From Streptomyces sp. (GTDB lineage: Bacteria > Actinomycetota > Actinomycetes > Streptomycetales > Streptomycetaceae): a stretch of 64,000 nucleotides of DNA. The notes under the pieces were generated by a model. The model had not been told where the DNA came from and searched no databases. It was given only the letters and a program-made list of their open reading frames with translations. The stretch covers positions 1-64,000 of the forward strand of contig JABFVM010000008.1 in the NCBI GenBank assembly GCA_013362785.1, given 5' to 3'. Shown piece after piece: positions 27,444-38,126 of the stretch (within the stretch, counting starts at the first letter, position 1; each line of letters opens with the position of its first letter). The position numbers were made by a program, and so were the translations under genes.

Positions 27444-28967
27444 ATGACGAACCCGACCCCTGCCGGTTCCCTGGCCGGCCGCCGTGAATGGACCGCCCTC
27501 GCCGTCCTGATGCTTCCGCTGCTCCTGGTCTCGATGGACGTCTCCGTCCTCTACTTCGCGATCCCGGCGATCAGCGCGGACCTGGCGCCGAGCGGCACCC
27601 AGCAGCTGTGGATCTTCGACATCTACGCCTTCGTCCTGGCCGGCCTGCTGATGACGATGGGCTCGCTCGGCGACCGCATCGGCCACCGCCGCCTGCTGCT
27701 GATCGGCGCCGCCGCCTTCGGCACGGCCTCACTGGCGGCGGCCTACGCCACCACCGCCGAGATGCTGATCGCGGCCCGCGCGCTCCTCGGCATCGGCGGC
27801 GCCACGCTGATGCCGTCGACGATGGCCATGACCCGCACGATGTTCACGGACCCCGCGCAACGCGCGAAGGCGATCGGCCTGTGGTCCGGCGTGATGACGG
27901 CCGGGATCGCGCTCGGCTCGGTGATGAGCGGGCTGCTGGTCGAGTACTTCTGGTGGGGCTCGGTCTTCCTGGTCAACCTGCCCGCGATGGCTCTACTGCT
28001 GCTCCTCGGCCCGGTCCTGCTGCCCGAGTCCAAGGGCTCCGCCCCCGGCCGCTTCGACTGGCTGAGCGTGCCACTGTCCATGGCCGCGGTGCTCCCCGTG
28101 ATCTACGGTCTGAAGGAGATCCCGTCCGAGGGCTGGAACGTCCGCTACGTCGTCTCGATCACAGTCGGCCTGCTGTTCGCGGCGCTCTTCGTCCACCGTC
28201 AGCGCACGACCGCGGCCCCGATGATCGACCCGGCCCTCTTCCGCGGCCGCGGCTTCGCACCCTCGGTCGCCCTGAATCTCGTCTCGGCGTTCGGCGTGAT
28301 GGGTTCGGCCTACTTCACCACGCAGTACCTGCAGTCGGTGCTCGACAAGAGCGCGCTGGAGGCGGCCCTGTGGGCGCTGCTGCCGTCGGTGCCGATCGGG
28401 ATGGCGGCACCGATCGCGACCCAGCTGGTCCAGAAGGGCGTCAACCGCGCCTACGTCGTCGCCGCGGGCTTCGTCATCGCCGCCTCGGGCTTCGGGCTGC
28501 TGGCGCTCGCCGGTACCGACTCGATGGCGCTGGTCCTGGTCTCGTCCGCGGTTCTCGCCGTCGGGTGCGTCGTGGTGATGTCCCAGATCACGGACCTCGC
28601 GCTGAGCAGCGCCCCGGTGGAGCGGGCGGGCACCGCGTCCTCCCTGATGGAGACCGGCGCCGAGTTCGGCGGCGCGCTGGGCATGGCCGTCCTCGGCTCG
28701 ATCGGCACGGCGATCTACCGCAACGAGATCCCGGCGTCGGCGCCGGAGACGGCTCGCGAGACGCTGGGGGGTGCGCTGGCGGTCGCCGATCGGGTGCCGG
28801 GACTGGCCGCGGTCGCGCGGGAGGCGTTCACCAGTGGGATGCAGGGGGCGGCGATCGCGGGGGCCGCGCTGCTGATGGGAGCGGCGGTACTGGCGGCGAT
28901 GACGCTGCGGCGGGTGCACCTGCCCGACTCGACCGAGGCCGCGGAACCGGACAAGGTCCTGGCATGA
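27444..28967 (+). CDS. DHA2-family MFS drug exporter
   Basis: A 507-residue, about 14-helix major facilitator of the EmrB/QacA group, a proton-driven exporter. Seen are VSMDVSVLYFAIPAI in helix 1, the motif A loop GSLGDRIGHRRLLLIG, RALLGIGGATLMPSTM, motif C-like GVMTAGIALGSVMSGLL, and the TAXSSLMETGAEFGGALG-type segment near helix 13. It lies under the control of the divergent TetR. The substrate is unknown; toxic cationic compounds or an endogenous metabolite are typical. Confidence 0.9.
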   Translation: MTNPTPAGSLAGRREWTALAVLMLPLLLVSMDVSVLYFAIPAISADLAPSGTQQLWIFDIYAFVLAGLLMTMGSLGDRIGHRRLLLIGAAAFGTASLAAAYATTAEMLIAARALLGIGGATLMPSTMAMTRTMFTDPAQRAKAIGLWSGVMTAGIALGSVMSGLLVEYFWWGSVFLVNLPAMALLLLLGPVLLPESKGSAPGRFDWLSVPLSMAAVLPVIYGLKEIPSEGWNVRYVVSITVGLLFAALFVHRQRTTAAPMIDPALFRGRGFAPSVALNLVSAFGVMGSAYFTTQYLQSVLDKSALEAALWALLPSVPIGMAAPIATQLVQKGVNRAYVVAAGFVIAASGFGLLALAGTDSMALVLVSSAVLAVGCVVVMSQITDLALSSAPVERAGTASSLMETGAEFGGALGMAVLGSIGTAIYRNEIPASAPETARETLGGALAVADRVPGLAAVAREAFTSGMQGAAIAGAALLMGAAVLAAMTLRRVHLPDSTEAAEPDKVLA

Positions 28968-28971
28968 AAAA

Positions 28972-29009
28972 ACGCCGGGCGGCCCGAGAATCCTCGGGCC
29001 GCCCGGCGT
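28972..29009. terminator. Bidirectional terminator between the MFS gene and serA
   Basis: A 17-base perfect stem with an AATC loop is followed on the minus strand by six T residues, giving a strong terminator for serA. It serves the convergent exporter gene less well, because the U-tract on that side is poor. Confidence 0.9.
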
Positions 29010-29022
29010 CTGTCGTGATGCG

Positions 29023-30612
29023 TCAGACCAGGTTCACCGAACGAGCCGACGTCGCGCCGATCTCCTCGGCCACCTCCGTCAGCACCGTCTGCGTCACCGT
29101 GTCATCGACCGTGAGGACGGCCAGCGCCTCGCCACCGGCGACCGCACGCGAGACCTGCATACCGGCGATGTTGATGCCGGCCTCACCGAAGATGCGGCCG
29201 ACGGTGCCGACGACACCCGGACGGTCCTCGTACTTCAGGACGACCATGTGCTCGGCCAGCGCGAGGTCCACGTCGTAGTCGCCGACCGCGACGATCTTCT
29301 GCAGGTGCTTGGGGCCGGCCAGCGTGCCGGAGACCGACACCTCCTCGCCGTTGCCGAGCGTGCCGCGCACGGTGACGACGTTGCGGTGGTCGGTCGCCTC
29401 CGAGCTGGTGGTCAGCCGCACCTCGACACCGCGCTCCTGGGCGAACAGCGGGGCGTTGACATACGACACCGTCTCGTCGACGACGTCCTCGAAGACACCC
29501 TTGAGGGCGCTGAGCTCCAGCACCTTCACATCGTGCTGGGTGATCTCGCCGTACACCTCGACGTCGAGGCGGACCGCGACCTCACCGGCGAGCGCCGTGA
29601 AGATACGGCCGAGGCGCTCGGCGAGCGGCAGACCCGGCTTGACGTCCTCGGCGATGACGCCGCCCTGGACGTTGACCGCGTCCGGGACCAGCTCACCGGC
29701 GAGCGCGAGGCGCACCGACTTGGCGACGGCGATACCGGCCTTCTCCTGCGCCTCGTCGGTGGAGGCGCCGAGGTGCGGGGTGGAGACGACCTGGTCGAAC
29801 TCGAACAGCGGGGAGTCCGTGCAGGGCTCCTTCGCGTACACGTCGAGTCCGGCACCGGCGACCCGGCCCTCCTTGAGGGCGGAGTACAGCGCCTCCTCGT
29901 CGACGATCCCGCCGCGCGCGGCGTTGACGATGCGCACGCTCGGCTTGACCTTGCGCAGCGCCTCGTCGCCGATGAGGCCGACGGTCTCGGGGGTCTTGGG
30001 CAGGTGGACGGTGATGAAGTCGGAGACCTCGAGCAGCTCGTCAAGGGACAGCACCTTGACGCCCATCTGCGCGGCCCGCGCGGGCTGGATGTAGGGGTCG
30101 TAGGCGACGACCTTCATGCCGAAGCCGGACATGCGCTGGGCGACCAGCGCGCCGATGCGGCCGAGCCCGACGACACCGAGGGTCTTCTCGGCGAGCTCGA
30201 CGCCCGTGTACTTGCTGCGCTTCCACTCGCCGTTCTTCAGCGCGGCGTTGGCCTGCGGGATGTGGCGCGCGGTGGCGACGAGCAGACCGCAGGCCAGCTC
30301 GGCGGCGGTCACGATGTTCGAGGTGGGGGCGTTGACGACCATCACGCCGGCCTTGGTGGCGGCGGAGACGTCGACGTTGTCCAGGCCGACGCCGGCTCGC
30401 GCGACGACCTTGAGCTTCTTGGCGGCGGCGATCGCCTCGGCGTCGACCTTGGTGGCGGAGCGGATCAGGATCGCGTCCACGTCGGCGATGGCCGGCAGCA
30501 GCTCGCTCCGGTCGGCGCCGCTGCAGTGCCGGATCTCGAAGTCCGGGCCCAGGGCGTCCACGGTGGCGGGCGACAGCTCTTCGGCGATGAGTACGACGGG
30601 TTTCGAGCTCAC
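29023..30612 (-). CDS. serA: D-3-phosphoglycerate dehydrogenase
   Basis: A 529-residue long-form enzyme starting serine synthesis by oxidising 3-phosphoglycerate. It has NAD motif VGLGRIGALVAQR, catalytic arginine/glutamate segments NAARGGIVDEEAL and the histidine in STPHLGAST, then the intervening domain and a C-terminal ACT domain (VLKYEDRPGVVGTVGRIFG) that senses serine. The GTG at 30612 has GAGGAC upstream. Length equals the mycobacterial type. Inverted repeats upstream may be regulatory. Confidence 0.94.
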   Translation of the reverse strand: MSSKPVVLIAEELSPATVDALGPDFEIRHCSGADRSELLPAIADVDAILIRSATKVDAEAIAAAKKLKVVARAGVGLDNVDVSAATKAGVMVVNAPTSNIVTAAELACGLLVATARHIPQANAALKNGEWKRSKYTGVELAEKTLGVVGLGRIGALVAQRMSGFGMKVVAYDPYIQPARAAQMGVKVLSLDELLEVSDFITVHLPKTPETVGLIGDEALRKVKPSVRIVNAARGGIVDEEALYSALKEGRVAGAGLDVYAKEPCTDSPLFEFDQVVSTPHLGASTDEAQEKAGIAVAKSVRLALAGELVPDAVNVQGGVIAEDVKPGLPLAERLGRIFTALAGEVAVRLDVEVYGEITQHDVKVLELSALKGVFEDVVDETVSYVNAPLFAQERGVEVRLTTSSEATDHRNVVTVRGTLGNGEEVSVSGTLAGPKHLQKIVAVGDYDVDLALAEHMVVLKYEDRPGVVGTVGRIFGEAGINIAGMQVSRAVAGGEALAVLTVDDTVTQTVLTEVAEEIGATSARSVNLV

Positions 30613-30720
30613 GTGAGTCCTCACATGTCCAATGCGGACGGCCGTCCCGACGGCCGCAGGCGGTGGAGGGAAGGTGGCCGCGGAAGACGCACGACGCTGT
30701 GGGCCTGACGCGTATGTAGT

Positions 30721-30763
30721 ACGGCAGTGTAGTGCCGTGACAGAGGCGGTCCTCTGCCTCTGT
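30721..30763. promoter_or_regulatory. Two adjacent inverted repeats upstream of serA
   Basis: ACGGCA..TGCCGT (30721..30738) and the perfect ACAGAGGC-N8-GCCTCTGT (30740..30763) lie about 110-150 bases before serA and beyond the ilvC terminator. They could be operators or leader hairpins of serA. No U-tract follows, so they are not terminators. Confidence 0.4.
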
Positions 30764-30801
30764 GGAAGGATCACCCGTCCGTGACGCGACGGGATGGACA
30801 A

Positions 30802-30830
30802 CGGGACCGGAGCGGCATGCTCCGGTCCCG
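30802..30830 (-). terminator. ilvC terminator
   Basis: CGGGACCGGAGC pairs perfectly with GCTCCGGTCCCG around a five-base loop, 12 bases beyond the ilvC stop. Confidence 0.8.
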
Positions 30831-30841
30831 TCGGCCGAGGC

Positions 30842-31960
<1,119 letters not shown>

Positions 31961-31968
31961 ATACGCCC

Positions 31969-32493
31969 TTACGCCGACCGGTCCAGCGCCCGCAGCGAGC
32001 GGTCCGTGATCGAACGCGCGCCGCGTCCGATCGCGATCGTGCCGGACTGGACGAGCTCCTTGATGCCGAACGGCTCCAGCATCTTCAGCATGGCCTCCAG
32101 CTTGTCGCTGGAGCCGGTGGCCTCGATGGTGACGGCCTCCGGGGAGACGTCCACGGTCTTGGCACGGAACAGCTGGACGATCTCGACGATCTGGGAGCGG
32201 GTCTCGTTGTCGGCGCGGACCTTCACCAGAACGAGTTCGCGCTGAACGGCCGAACCCGGCTCCAGCTCGACGATCTTCAGCACGTTGACCAGCTTGTTGA
32301 GCTGCTTGGTCACCTGCTCCAGCGGCAGGTCCTCGACGTTCACCACGATGGTGATGCGGGAGATGTCGGGGTGCTCGGTGACGCCGACCGCGAGCGAGTC
32401 GATGTTGAAGCCGCGGCGGGAGAACAGGGCGGCGATCCGGGCGAGGATGCCCGGGGTGTTCTCCACCAGGACGGAGAGCGTGTGCTTGGACAT
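31969..32493 (-). CDS. ilvN: Acetolactate synthase regulatory subunit
   Basis: A 174-residue protein with an N-terminal ACT domain (HTLSVLVENTPGILARIAALF, residues 4-24, continuing to about 80) and the C-terminal ALS_ss_C domain. It binds valine for feedback control of IlvB and raises its activity. It starts 23 bases after the ilvB stop in the same operon. Confidence 0.95.
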   Translation of the reverse strand: MSKHTLSVLVENTPGILARIAALFSRRGFNIDSLAVGVTEHPDISRITIVVNVEDLPLEQVTKQLNKLVNVLKIVELEPGSAVQRELVLVKVRADNETRSQIVEIVQLFRAKTVDVSPEAVTIEATGSSDKLEAMLKMLEPFGIKELVQSGTIAIGRGARSITDRSLRALDRSA

Positions 32494-32515
32494 GGTCTTT
32501 TTACGTCTCTCTCGC

Positions 32516-34366
32516 TCAGTCGTCTTCGTTGTCGCCGAAGTCGGGGCGGACGTCCCGGGCGGCCATGATCTCGTCGTTGGAGGTGCCGGCGGCGACCATC
32601 GGCCACACCATCGCGTCCTCGTGGACGATGAAGTCGACGACGACCGGTCGGTCGTTGATCGAGTTCGCCTCCTCGATGACCTTGTCCAGGTCCTCCGGCC
32701 GCTCACAGCGGATCGCGTAGCAGCCCATGGCCTCCGACAGCTTCACGAAGTCGGGGACGCGGGTGCCGGCGCTCGGCTGCTTGCCGTCGGCCTCGGGGCC
32801 GGAGTGCAGCACGGTGTTGGAGTAGCGCTGGTTGTAGAAGAGGGTCTGCCACTGGCGGACCATCCCGAGGGCGCCGTTGTTGATGATGGCGACCTTGATC
32901 GGGATGTTGTTCAGGGCGCAGGTGGTGAGCTCCTGGTTGGTCATCTGGAAGCAGCCGTCGCCGTCGATCGCCCAGACGGTCTGCGCCGGGGCTCCGGCCT
33001 TGGCGCCCATCGCGGCCGGGACCGCGTAGCCCATGGTCCCGGCACCGCCGGAGTTCAGCCAGGTGGCGGGCTTCTCGTACTGGACGAAGTGGGCGGCCCA
33101 CATCTGGTGCTGGCCGACGCCCGCCGCGAAGATCGTGCCCTCGGGGGCGAGCTGCCCGATGCGCTCGATGACCTGCTGCGGGGACAGCGAGCCGTCCTCG
33201 GGCTGGTCGTAGCCGAGCGGGTAGGTCTCGCGCCAGCGGTTGAGGTCGTTCCACCAGGCGGTGTAATCGCCCTGGTGGCCCTCGGCGTGCTCCTTCTGGA
33301 CGGCCTGGACCAGGTCGGCGATGACCTCGCGGGCGTCACCGACGATCGGCACGTCGGCGGCGCGGTTCTTGCCGATCTCGGCCGGGTCGATGTCGGCGTG
33401 GACGATCTTGGCGTACGGGGCGAAGCTGTCCAGCTTGCCGGTGACGCGGTCGTCGAAGCGGGCTCCGAGGGCGACGATCAGGTCGGCCTTCTGCAGCGCG
33501 GTGACGGCGGTGACCGCACCGTGCATGCCCGGCATTCCCACGTGCAGCGGGTGGCTGTCGGGGAATGCGCCGAGCGCCATCAGGGTGGTGGTGACGGGCG
33601 CTCCGGTGAGTTCCGCGAGGACCTTCAGCTCGGCGGTGGCGCCGGACTTGATGACACCGCCGCCGACGTAGAGGACCGGCCGCTTGGCGGCGGTGATCAG
33701 CTTGGCGCCCTCGCGGATCTGCTTGGCGTGCGGCTTGGTGACGGGCCGGTAGCCGGGCAGGTCCATGGCGGGCGGCCAGGAGAAGGTGGTCTTCGCCTGG
33801 AGGGCGTCCTTGGAGATGTCGACCAGGACCGGGCCGGGGCGGCCGGTCGAGGCGATGTGGAACGCCTGGGCGATCACCTGCGGGATGTCCTCGGCCTTGG
33901 TGACCAGGAAGTTGTGCTTGGTGATCGGCATGGTGATGCCGACGATGTCCGCCTCCTGGAAGGCGTCCGTACCGATCGCCTTGGACGCGACCTGCCCGGT
34001 GATCGCCACGAGCGGCACCGAGTCCATGTGCGCGTCGGCGATCGGCGTGACCAGGTTGGTGGCACCGGGTCCTGAGGTCGCCATGCAGACGCCGACCTTG
34101 CCGGTGGCCTGCGCATAGCCGGTGGCCGCGTGGCCGGCGCCCTGCTCGTGCCGGACCAGGACGTGGCGGACCTTGGTGGAGTCCATCAGCGGGTCGTACG
34201 CCGGAAGGATCGCACCGCCGGGGATACCGAATACCGTGTCGGCGCCGACTTCCTCAAGGGAACGGATGAGGGACTGCGCACCCGTGACGTGCTCGGGCAC
34301 GGGCTGCTGTCCTCCGGATCGGGGCCGTGGCTGCGGATTATGGGCCCCGGAGGCCTGCTCGGTCAT
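32516..34366 (-). CDS. ilvB: Acetolactate synthase catalytic subunit
   Basis: A 616-residue TPP/FAD enzyme forming acetolactate from pyruvate or acetohydroxybutyrate from pyruvate plus 2-oxobutyrate. The N-terminal domain has the catalytic glutamate in [14 protein letters not shown], the middle FAD domain follows, and the C-terminal TPP/Mg motif is [15 protein letters not shown]. The ATG at 34366 is preceded by GAGAAGAG. An in-frame ATG two codons earlier is too close to that site. It is controlled by the leader peptide/terminator immediately upstream. Confidence 0.95.
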   Translation of the reverse strand: MTEQASGAHNPQPRPRSGGQQPVPEHVTGAQSLIRSLEEVGADTVFGIPGGAILPAYDPLMDSTKVRHVLVRHEQGAGHAATGYAQATGKVGVCMATSGPGATNLVTPIADAHMDSVPLVAITGQVASKAIGTDAFQEADIVGITMPITKHNFLVTKAEDIPQVIAQAFHIASTGRPGPVLVDISKDALQAKTTFSWPPAMDLPGYRPVTKPHAKQIREGAKLITAAKRPVLYVGGGVIKSGATAELKVLAELTGAPVTTTLMALGAFPDSHPLHVGMPGMHGAVTAVTALQKADLIVALGARFDDRVTGKLDSFAPYAKIVHADIDPAEIGKNRAADVPIVGDAREVIADLVQAVQKEHAEGHQGDYTAWWNDLNRWRETYPLGYDQPEDGSLSPQQVIERIGQLAPEGTIFAAGVGQHQMWAAHFVQYEKPATWLNSGGAGTMGYAVPAAMGAKAGAPAQTVWAIDGDGCFQMTNQELTTCALNNIPIKVAIINNGALGMVRQWQTLFYNQRYSNTVLHSGPEADGKQPSAGTRVPDFVKLSEAMGCYAIRCERPEDLDKVIEEANSINDRPVVVDFIVHEDAMVWPMVAAGTSNDEIMAARDVRPDFGDNEDD

Positions 34367-34444
34367 CGGCATTCTCTTCTCGATGCTGAGGGTTTTTGCG
34401 AGGTTTGAGCGGAGTTCGGGCGTTGCACGAATGGCGCCTGTGCA

Positions 34445-34480
34445 ACAAAAAACCCCTCGTGCCAAAAGGCAAGCGAGGGG
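34445..34480 (-). terminator. ilvB attenuator
   Basis: A stem of CCCCTCG with CGAGGGG plus an inner GCC/GGC pairing is followed in the ilvB direction by TTTTTTGTTG. It lies between the leader peptide and ilvB, forming a classic transcription attenuator. Confidence 0.9.
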
Positions 34481-34534
34481 AGCGCGCCGGGTGTGGTCGC
34501 TGGGAGTTCCGGATCTGTCCGGACGTCACCAGCT

Positions 34535-34576
34535 TCAGCCGACGCGCTTTCCAAGTACGAGAATTCGGGTGCGCAT
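34535..34576 (-). CDS. ilvBN leader peptide
   Basis: MRTRILVLGKRVG, 13 residues, has consecutive Ile-Leu-Val-Leu codons, all three branched-chain amino acids. A strong GGGGGGAGGG ribosome-binding site lies eight bases before the ATG. The terminator hairpin starts 55 bases after the stop. Ribosome stalling here would favour antitermination into ilvB. Confidence 0.88.
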   Translation of the reverse strand: MRTRILVLGKRVG

Positions 34577-34609
34577 GGCACTGACCCTCCCCCCGGCACA
34601 CACTCACTG

Positions 34610-37600
34610 TCAAGTGGGTGGGACGGGAGTCTCATTATGTGAGCGGAGGGCGCTTCCGCCTCCGAGAACAGCGGCCACACCACCGGTGTACACCCCCGCA
34701 CCCCTGTCCAGGGCGCGTTCACCTCCAACACGTCCGTTCGGCTCTCTCACACCACCCGCGAAGGCGGGCTCCACCGGTCCGTGCGGCACCGGATAGTGGC
34801 CGGAACTGAGCGCCCGGCGCAGCCGGTACTCGTCGAGCGGCCCGGAGAACGCCATGCCCTGCCCGTGCGTGCACCCCATCGCGCGCAGCGCGACGACCTG
34901 CTCCGGCAGGTCCACGCCGTCGGCCACGGACTGCAGCCCGAGGTCCCCGGCGATCCGCAGCAGCCCACCCGTGATCTTGTGCAGCCGGGCGGACTCGACG
35001 ATTCCCTCGACCAGACCGCGGTCGAGCTTGAGGACGTCGACGGGGAGCCGGCGCAGGGCCGTGATCGCCGCGAACCCGCTGCCGAAGCCGTCCAGGGCGA
35101 TCCGGACACCGATTCTGCGCAGGCCGCTGAGGCGGCGCTCCAGTTCGTCCAGCGAGGTGCGGGGGTCGAGGTCGGACAGCTCGATGATCAGCGACCCGGA
35201 CGGCAGCCCGTGCCGGGTCAGCAGCGCCTCGATCGAGCCGAGCGGCATCGACCGGTCCAGCAGCCGGCGCGCACCCATCCGCACGACGACGGGTACGGCG
35301 AGCCCGGTCGCGGTGCGTTCGGCGGCCTGCTCGACGGCCTCCTCCAGCATCCAGCGGCCCAGCTCGGCGGTCTTGTCGCTGTCCTCGGCCACCCGCAGGA
35401 ACTCGGCGGGCGTGAACAGCACCCCTTGCGAGGACCGCCAGCGCGCCTGGGCGGCGACCGACGTGATCCCTCCGTCCGCCAGACACACCACCGGCTGGTG
35501 CAGCAGCGCGAACTCGCCGTCGTGCAGCGCGGCCCGCAGACGCGTGGCCAGCTCCGCCTTGCGTACGACGTCCTGCTGCATCTGCGGCTTGTACAGCTCG
35601 ACACGGCCCTTGCCACCCGCCTTGGCGCGGTACATGGCCAGGTCGGCGTTGCGCAGCAGCTCCCCCGCGCCGAGGCCGGGCTCGGCGAAGGCGACGCCGA
35701 TGGAGGCGTTGACACGGACATCGTTGCCGTCGATGACGTACGGCTGCGACAGGGTCAGTCTGAGCCGGTCGGCGAGCTCCACGATGTGCCGTTCACGGGC
35801 GGTGCGGTCCCGGGTGTGGTCCCCGACGATCAGGGCCGCGAACTCGTCGCCGCCCAGCCGGGACGCGGTGTCCCCGCGCCGGACGGTGTCCTGGAGTCTG
35901 CGGGCGGCCTGGACGAGCAGTTCGTCCCCGGCCTGGTGTCCGATCGTGTCGTTGACGCCCTTGAAGCCGTCGAGGTCGATGAAGAGCACGGCCGTGTTGC
36001 GCAGGGCGAGGCCCCGGTCGGAGGCGCGGCGGCCGGAGAGCGCCTGCTGCACGCGCCGGGTGAACAGGGCGCGGTTGGGCAGGTCGGTGAGCGGGTCGTG
36101 CTCGGCGTTGTGCTGGAGCTGCGCCTGCAGGCGCACTCTTTCGGTCACGTCCCGGCTGTTGAAGATGAGTCCGCCGTGGTGCCGGTTGACCGTTGACTCG
36201 ACGTTGAGCCAGCTGTCCTCGCCGGACCGGAAGCGGCACTCGATGCGCGTAGTGGGTTCCTCAAGTGGGCTGGCGGCGAGGAAGCGGCGCACTTCGTGCA
36301 CCACGCAGCCCAGGTCCTCCGGGTGGATGAGATTGGCCAGTTCCGTACCCACCAGATCCTCGGCGGAGCGGCCGTAGACCCCGGCGGCGGCCGGGGAGAC
36401 GTACCGGAGGATGCCGTTGGGTGCGGCGATCATGATGACGTCGCTGGAGCCCTGCACCAGGGAGCGGAAGTGGTTCTCCTTCTGCGCCAGTTCCTGGGTG
36501 AGGGTGATGTTGTCGAGCAGCATGATGCCCTGGCGCACCACGAGGGCGAGCACGACGGTGCCGCCGGTGATGAGCACCACGCGGTCGACGCTGCGGCCGT
36601 TGAGGACGTTGTAGAGGATCCCCAGGGTGCAGACGGCGGCGGCGAGGTACGGCGTGAGGGCGGCCAGGGAGCCGGAGATCGGCCGGGTGGCCGGGTACCG
36701 GCTGTGATCACCTCCCTGCGCGGGGGCGTGGTGGTGGCTGCCGCCGCGCTGTCCCGGCACGTGCTCGTGCACCACGCGTGTGTGCCCCGCCGAGGGGAGC
36801 CGGTCGGCCTCCTCCTGCCCACGCCGGGGCGCGGCCCACGGCGCGTACGCCAGGAGCAGCGAGCCGGCGAACCAGCCCGCGTCGAGCAGCTGGCCCGAGC
36901 GGTAGTTGTTGTGCAGCAGCGGCGAGGTGAACAGGGCGTCGCACATGACGGTCAGGGCGAGCGCGCCGATCGCGGTGTTGACCGCGGTGCGGTTGGCCGA
37001 GGAGCGGCGGAAGTGCAGCGCGAGCACCATGCTGACCAGGGCGATGTCGAGCAGCGGGTAGGCGAGCGAGAGCGCGGTGTGCGCCACGCTGGTGCCGCCG
37101 CCGGAGTCGAGCTTGGCCGCCTGGGCCAGGGCGAGGCTCCAGGCCAGCGTCAGCAGCGAGCCGCCGATCAGCCAGGCGTCCAGCCCGAGGCAGACCCAGC
37201 CGGCCTTGGTCACCGGTCGCTTGGCGAGCACCAGGAGTCCCACGATGGCGGGCGGTGCGAAGCACAGGAAGAACCCGTCGGCGTAGGAGGGGCTGGGCAC
37301 GGGCAGCTCCAGGACGACCTCGTACCACCCCCAGACCAGGTTGCCGAGGGCCGCCATCGCCGAGGAGAGGGCGAAGAGCAGCCATGCGGGTCGAAAGCGG
37401 ATACGGCGGCTACGGGCGTAGCGGAAGCAGGACACGGCGGCGGCGCCGGCCGCGGCGGCCAGTCCGAAGTCGCCCATGATCAGCGCGACTTGGTCCGATC
37501 CCCAGCCGAGCGCGGAGCCGACGGCGTAGCTCGCGCACAACAGGGCCAGAACAAGTTGCGGAACCAGGCCCGAGCCGCCGCCGGAGGACGACAGCCGGGG

Positions 37601-37900
37601 CAGCATCGCCGCCGACGAGCGCTGTGCCGGCAGCGCCGGGTCGAGGGTCGTCGTGGGGGGCGGCGGCGAACTCACCGGGCCCTCCCGGTCCGCGCCGCTC
37701 CGGGGTCCCGGGGGTCCCGGTGCGCCGGCTGCGCATGCCGCCTGCGGCTGCTGTGCCTGCGGTGGTGATGGTTGTGATGGCAGCCGTGAGTGCCGTGGTG
37801 GCCGCGTCTGCGCGCGGCCGTGACCCAGGGTCGCCGACGGCGGCCCCGTCGCGTCGGATCGCTCGTCCATAGGCCGTGCATCGCCCGTCGCCCCCCTCAC
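34610..37900 (-). CDS. cdgE: Membrane PAS-GGDEF-EAL protein, CdgE type (EAL decayed)
   Basis: About 1096 residues from the GTG at 37900; an ATG ten codons in, at 37870, is equally possible. It has a Pro-rich N-terminus, about ten membrane helices (115-455), a PAS domain (about 485-600), GGDEF and EAL-like domains. The diguanylate cyclase motif is intact (SRLGGDEFAAL) with a product-inhibition RRGD five residues before it. The EAL domain has lost key residues: EAL reads AAQ, the Asn of VNVS is Arg, DDFGTG reads DGFGSG, and AEGVE reads ADGVD. It should make but not degrade c-di-GMP. A BldD-like box lies upstream. Confidence 0.9.
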   Translation of the reverse strand: MRGATGDARPMDERSDATGPPSATLGHGRAQTRPPRHSRLPSQPSPPQAQQPQAACAAGAPGPPGPRSGADREGPVSSPPPPTTTLDPALPAQRSSAAMLPRLSSSGGGSGLVPQLVLALLCASYAVGSALGWGSDQVALIMGDFGLAAAAGAAAVSCFRYARSRRIRFRPAWLLFALSSAMAALGNLVWGWYEVVLELPVPSPSYADGFFLCFAPPAIVGLLVLAKRPVTKAGWVCLGLDAWLIGGSLLTLAWSLALAQAAKLDSGGGTSVAHTALSLAYPLLDIALVSMVLALHFRRSSANRTAVNTAIGALALTVMCDALFTSPLLHNNYRSGQLLDAGWFAGSLLLAYAPWAAPRRGQEEADRLPSAGHTRVVHEHVPGQRGGSHHHAPAQGGDHSRYPATRPISGSLAALTPYLAAAVCTLGILYNVLNGRSVDRVVLITGGTVVLALVVRQGIMLLDNITLTQELAQKENHFRSLVQGSSDVIMIAAPNGILRYVSPAAAGVYGRSAEDLVGTELANLIHPEDLGCVVHEVRRFLAASPLEEPTTRIECRFRSGEDSWLNVESTVNRHHGGLIFNSRDVTERVRLQAQLQHNAEHDPLTDLPNRALFTRRVQQALSGRRASDRGLALRNTAVLFIDLDGFKGVNDTIGHQAGDELLVQAARRLQDTVRRGDTASRLGGDEFAALIVGDHTRDRTARERHIVELADRLRLTLSQPYVIDGNDVRVNASIGVAFAEPGLGAGELLRNADLAMYRAKAGGKGRVELYKPQMQQDVVRKAELATRLRAALHDGEFALLHQPVVCLADGGITSVAAQARWRSSQGVLFTPAEFLRVAEDSDKTAELGRWMLEEAVEQAAERTATGLAVPVVVRMGARRLLDRSMPLGSIEALLTRHGLPSGSLIIELSDLDPRTSLDELERRLSGLRRIGVRIALDGFGSGFAAITALRRLPVDVLKLDRGLVEGIVESARLHKITGGLLRIAGDLGLQSVADGVDLPEQVVALRAMGCTHGQGMAFSGPLDEYRLRRALSSGHYPVPHGPVEPAFAGGVREPNGRVGGERALDRGAGVYTGGVAAVLGGGSALRSHNETPVPPT

Positions 37901-37972
37901 AAATCTGAAATGTCCATCCCCGGCGCCGAACGTGCGCGGCGCTACCCCTGTCCGGACGATACACCAGTCTCG

Positions 37973-37985
37973 TCACTCAGGGACA
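37973..37985. promoter_or_regulatory. BldD-like box upstream of cdgE
   Basis: TCACTCAGGGACA matches 12 of 13 positions of the BldD palindromic consensus TNACNC(A/T)GNGTNA. It is 73 bases upstream of the GTG start. Several c-di-GMP genes are known BldD targets in Streptomyces, including cdgE by recollection. Confidence 0.6.
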
Positions 37986-38126
37986 TAGTGCCTCTACGCT
38001 CCGTGACGACCAGCGCATATGCGAGTACGGACCGCTTCCATGAGGTTGCGGAGGGTACTCGAATCGGATGAAGAGCTTGTTGCGCGCGGCGTACGCGGCA
38101 CCCGCGCGACGCTCAGCCCATGACCG

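Noticed and set aside
29023-30801. serA start at 30801
   Set aside because: The extension crosses the upstream inverted repeats and adds a segment not found in SerA. GTG at 30612 has a ribosome-binding site and gives the family length.
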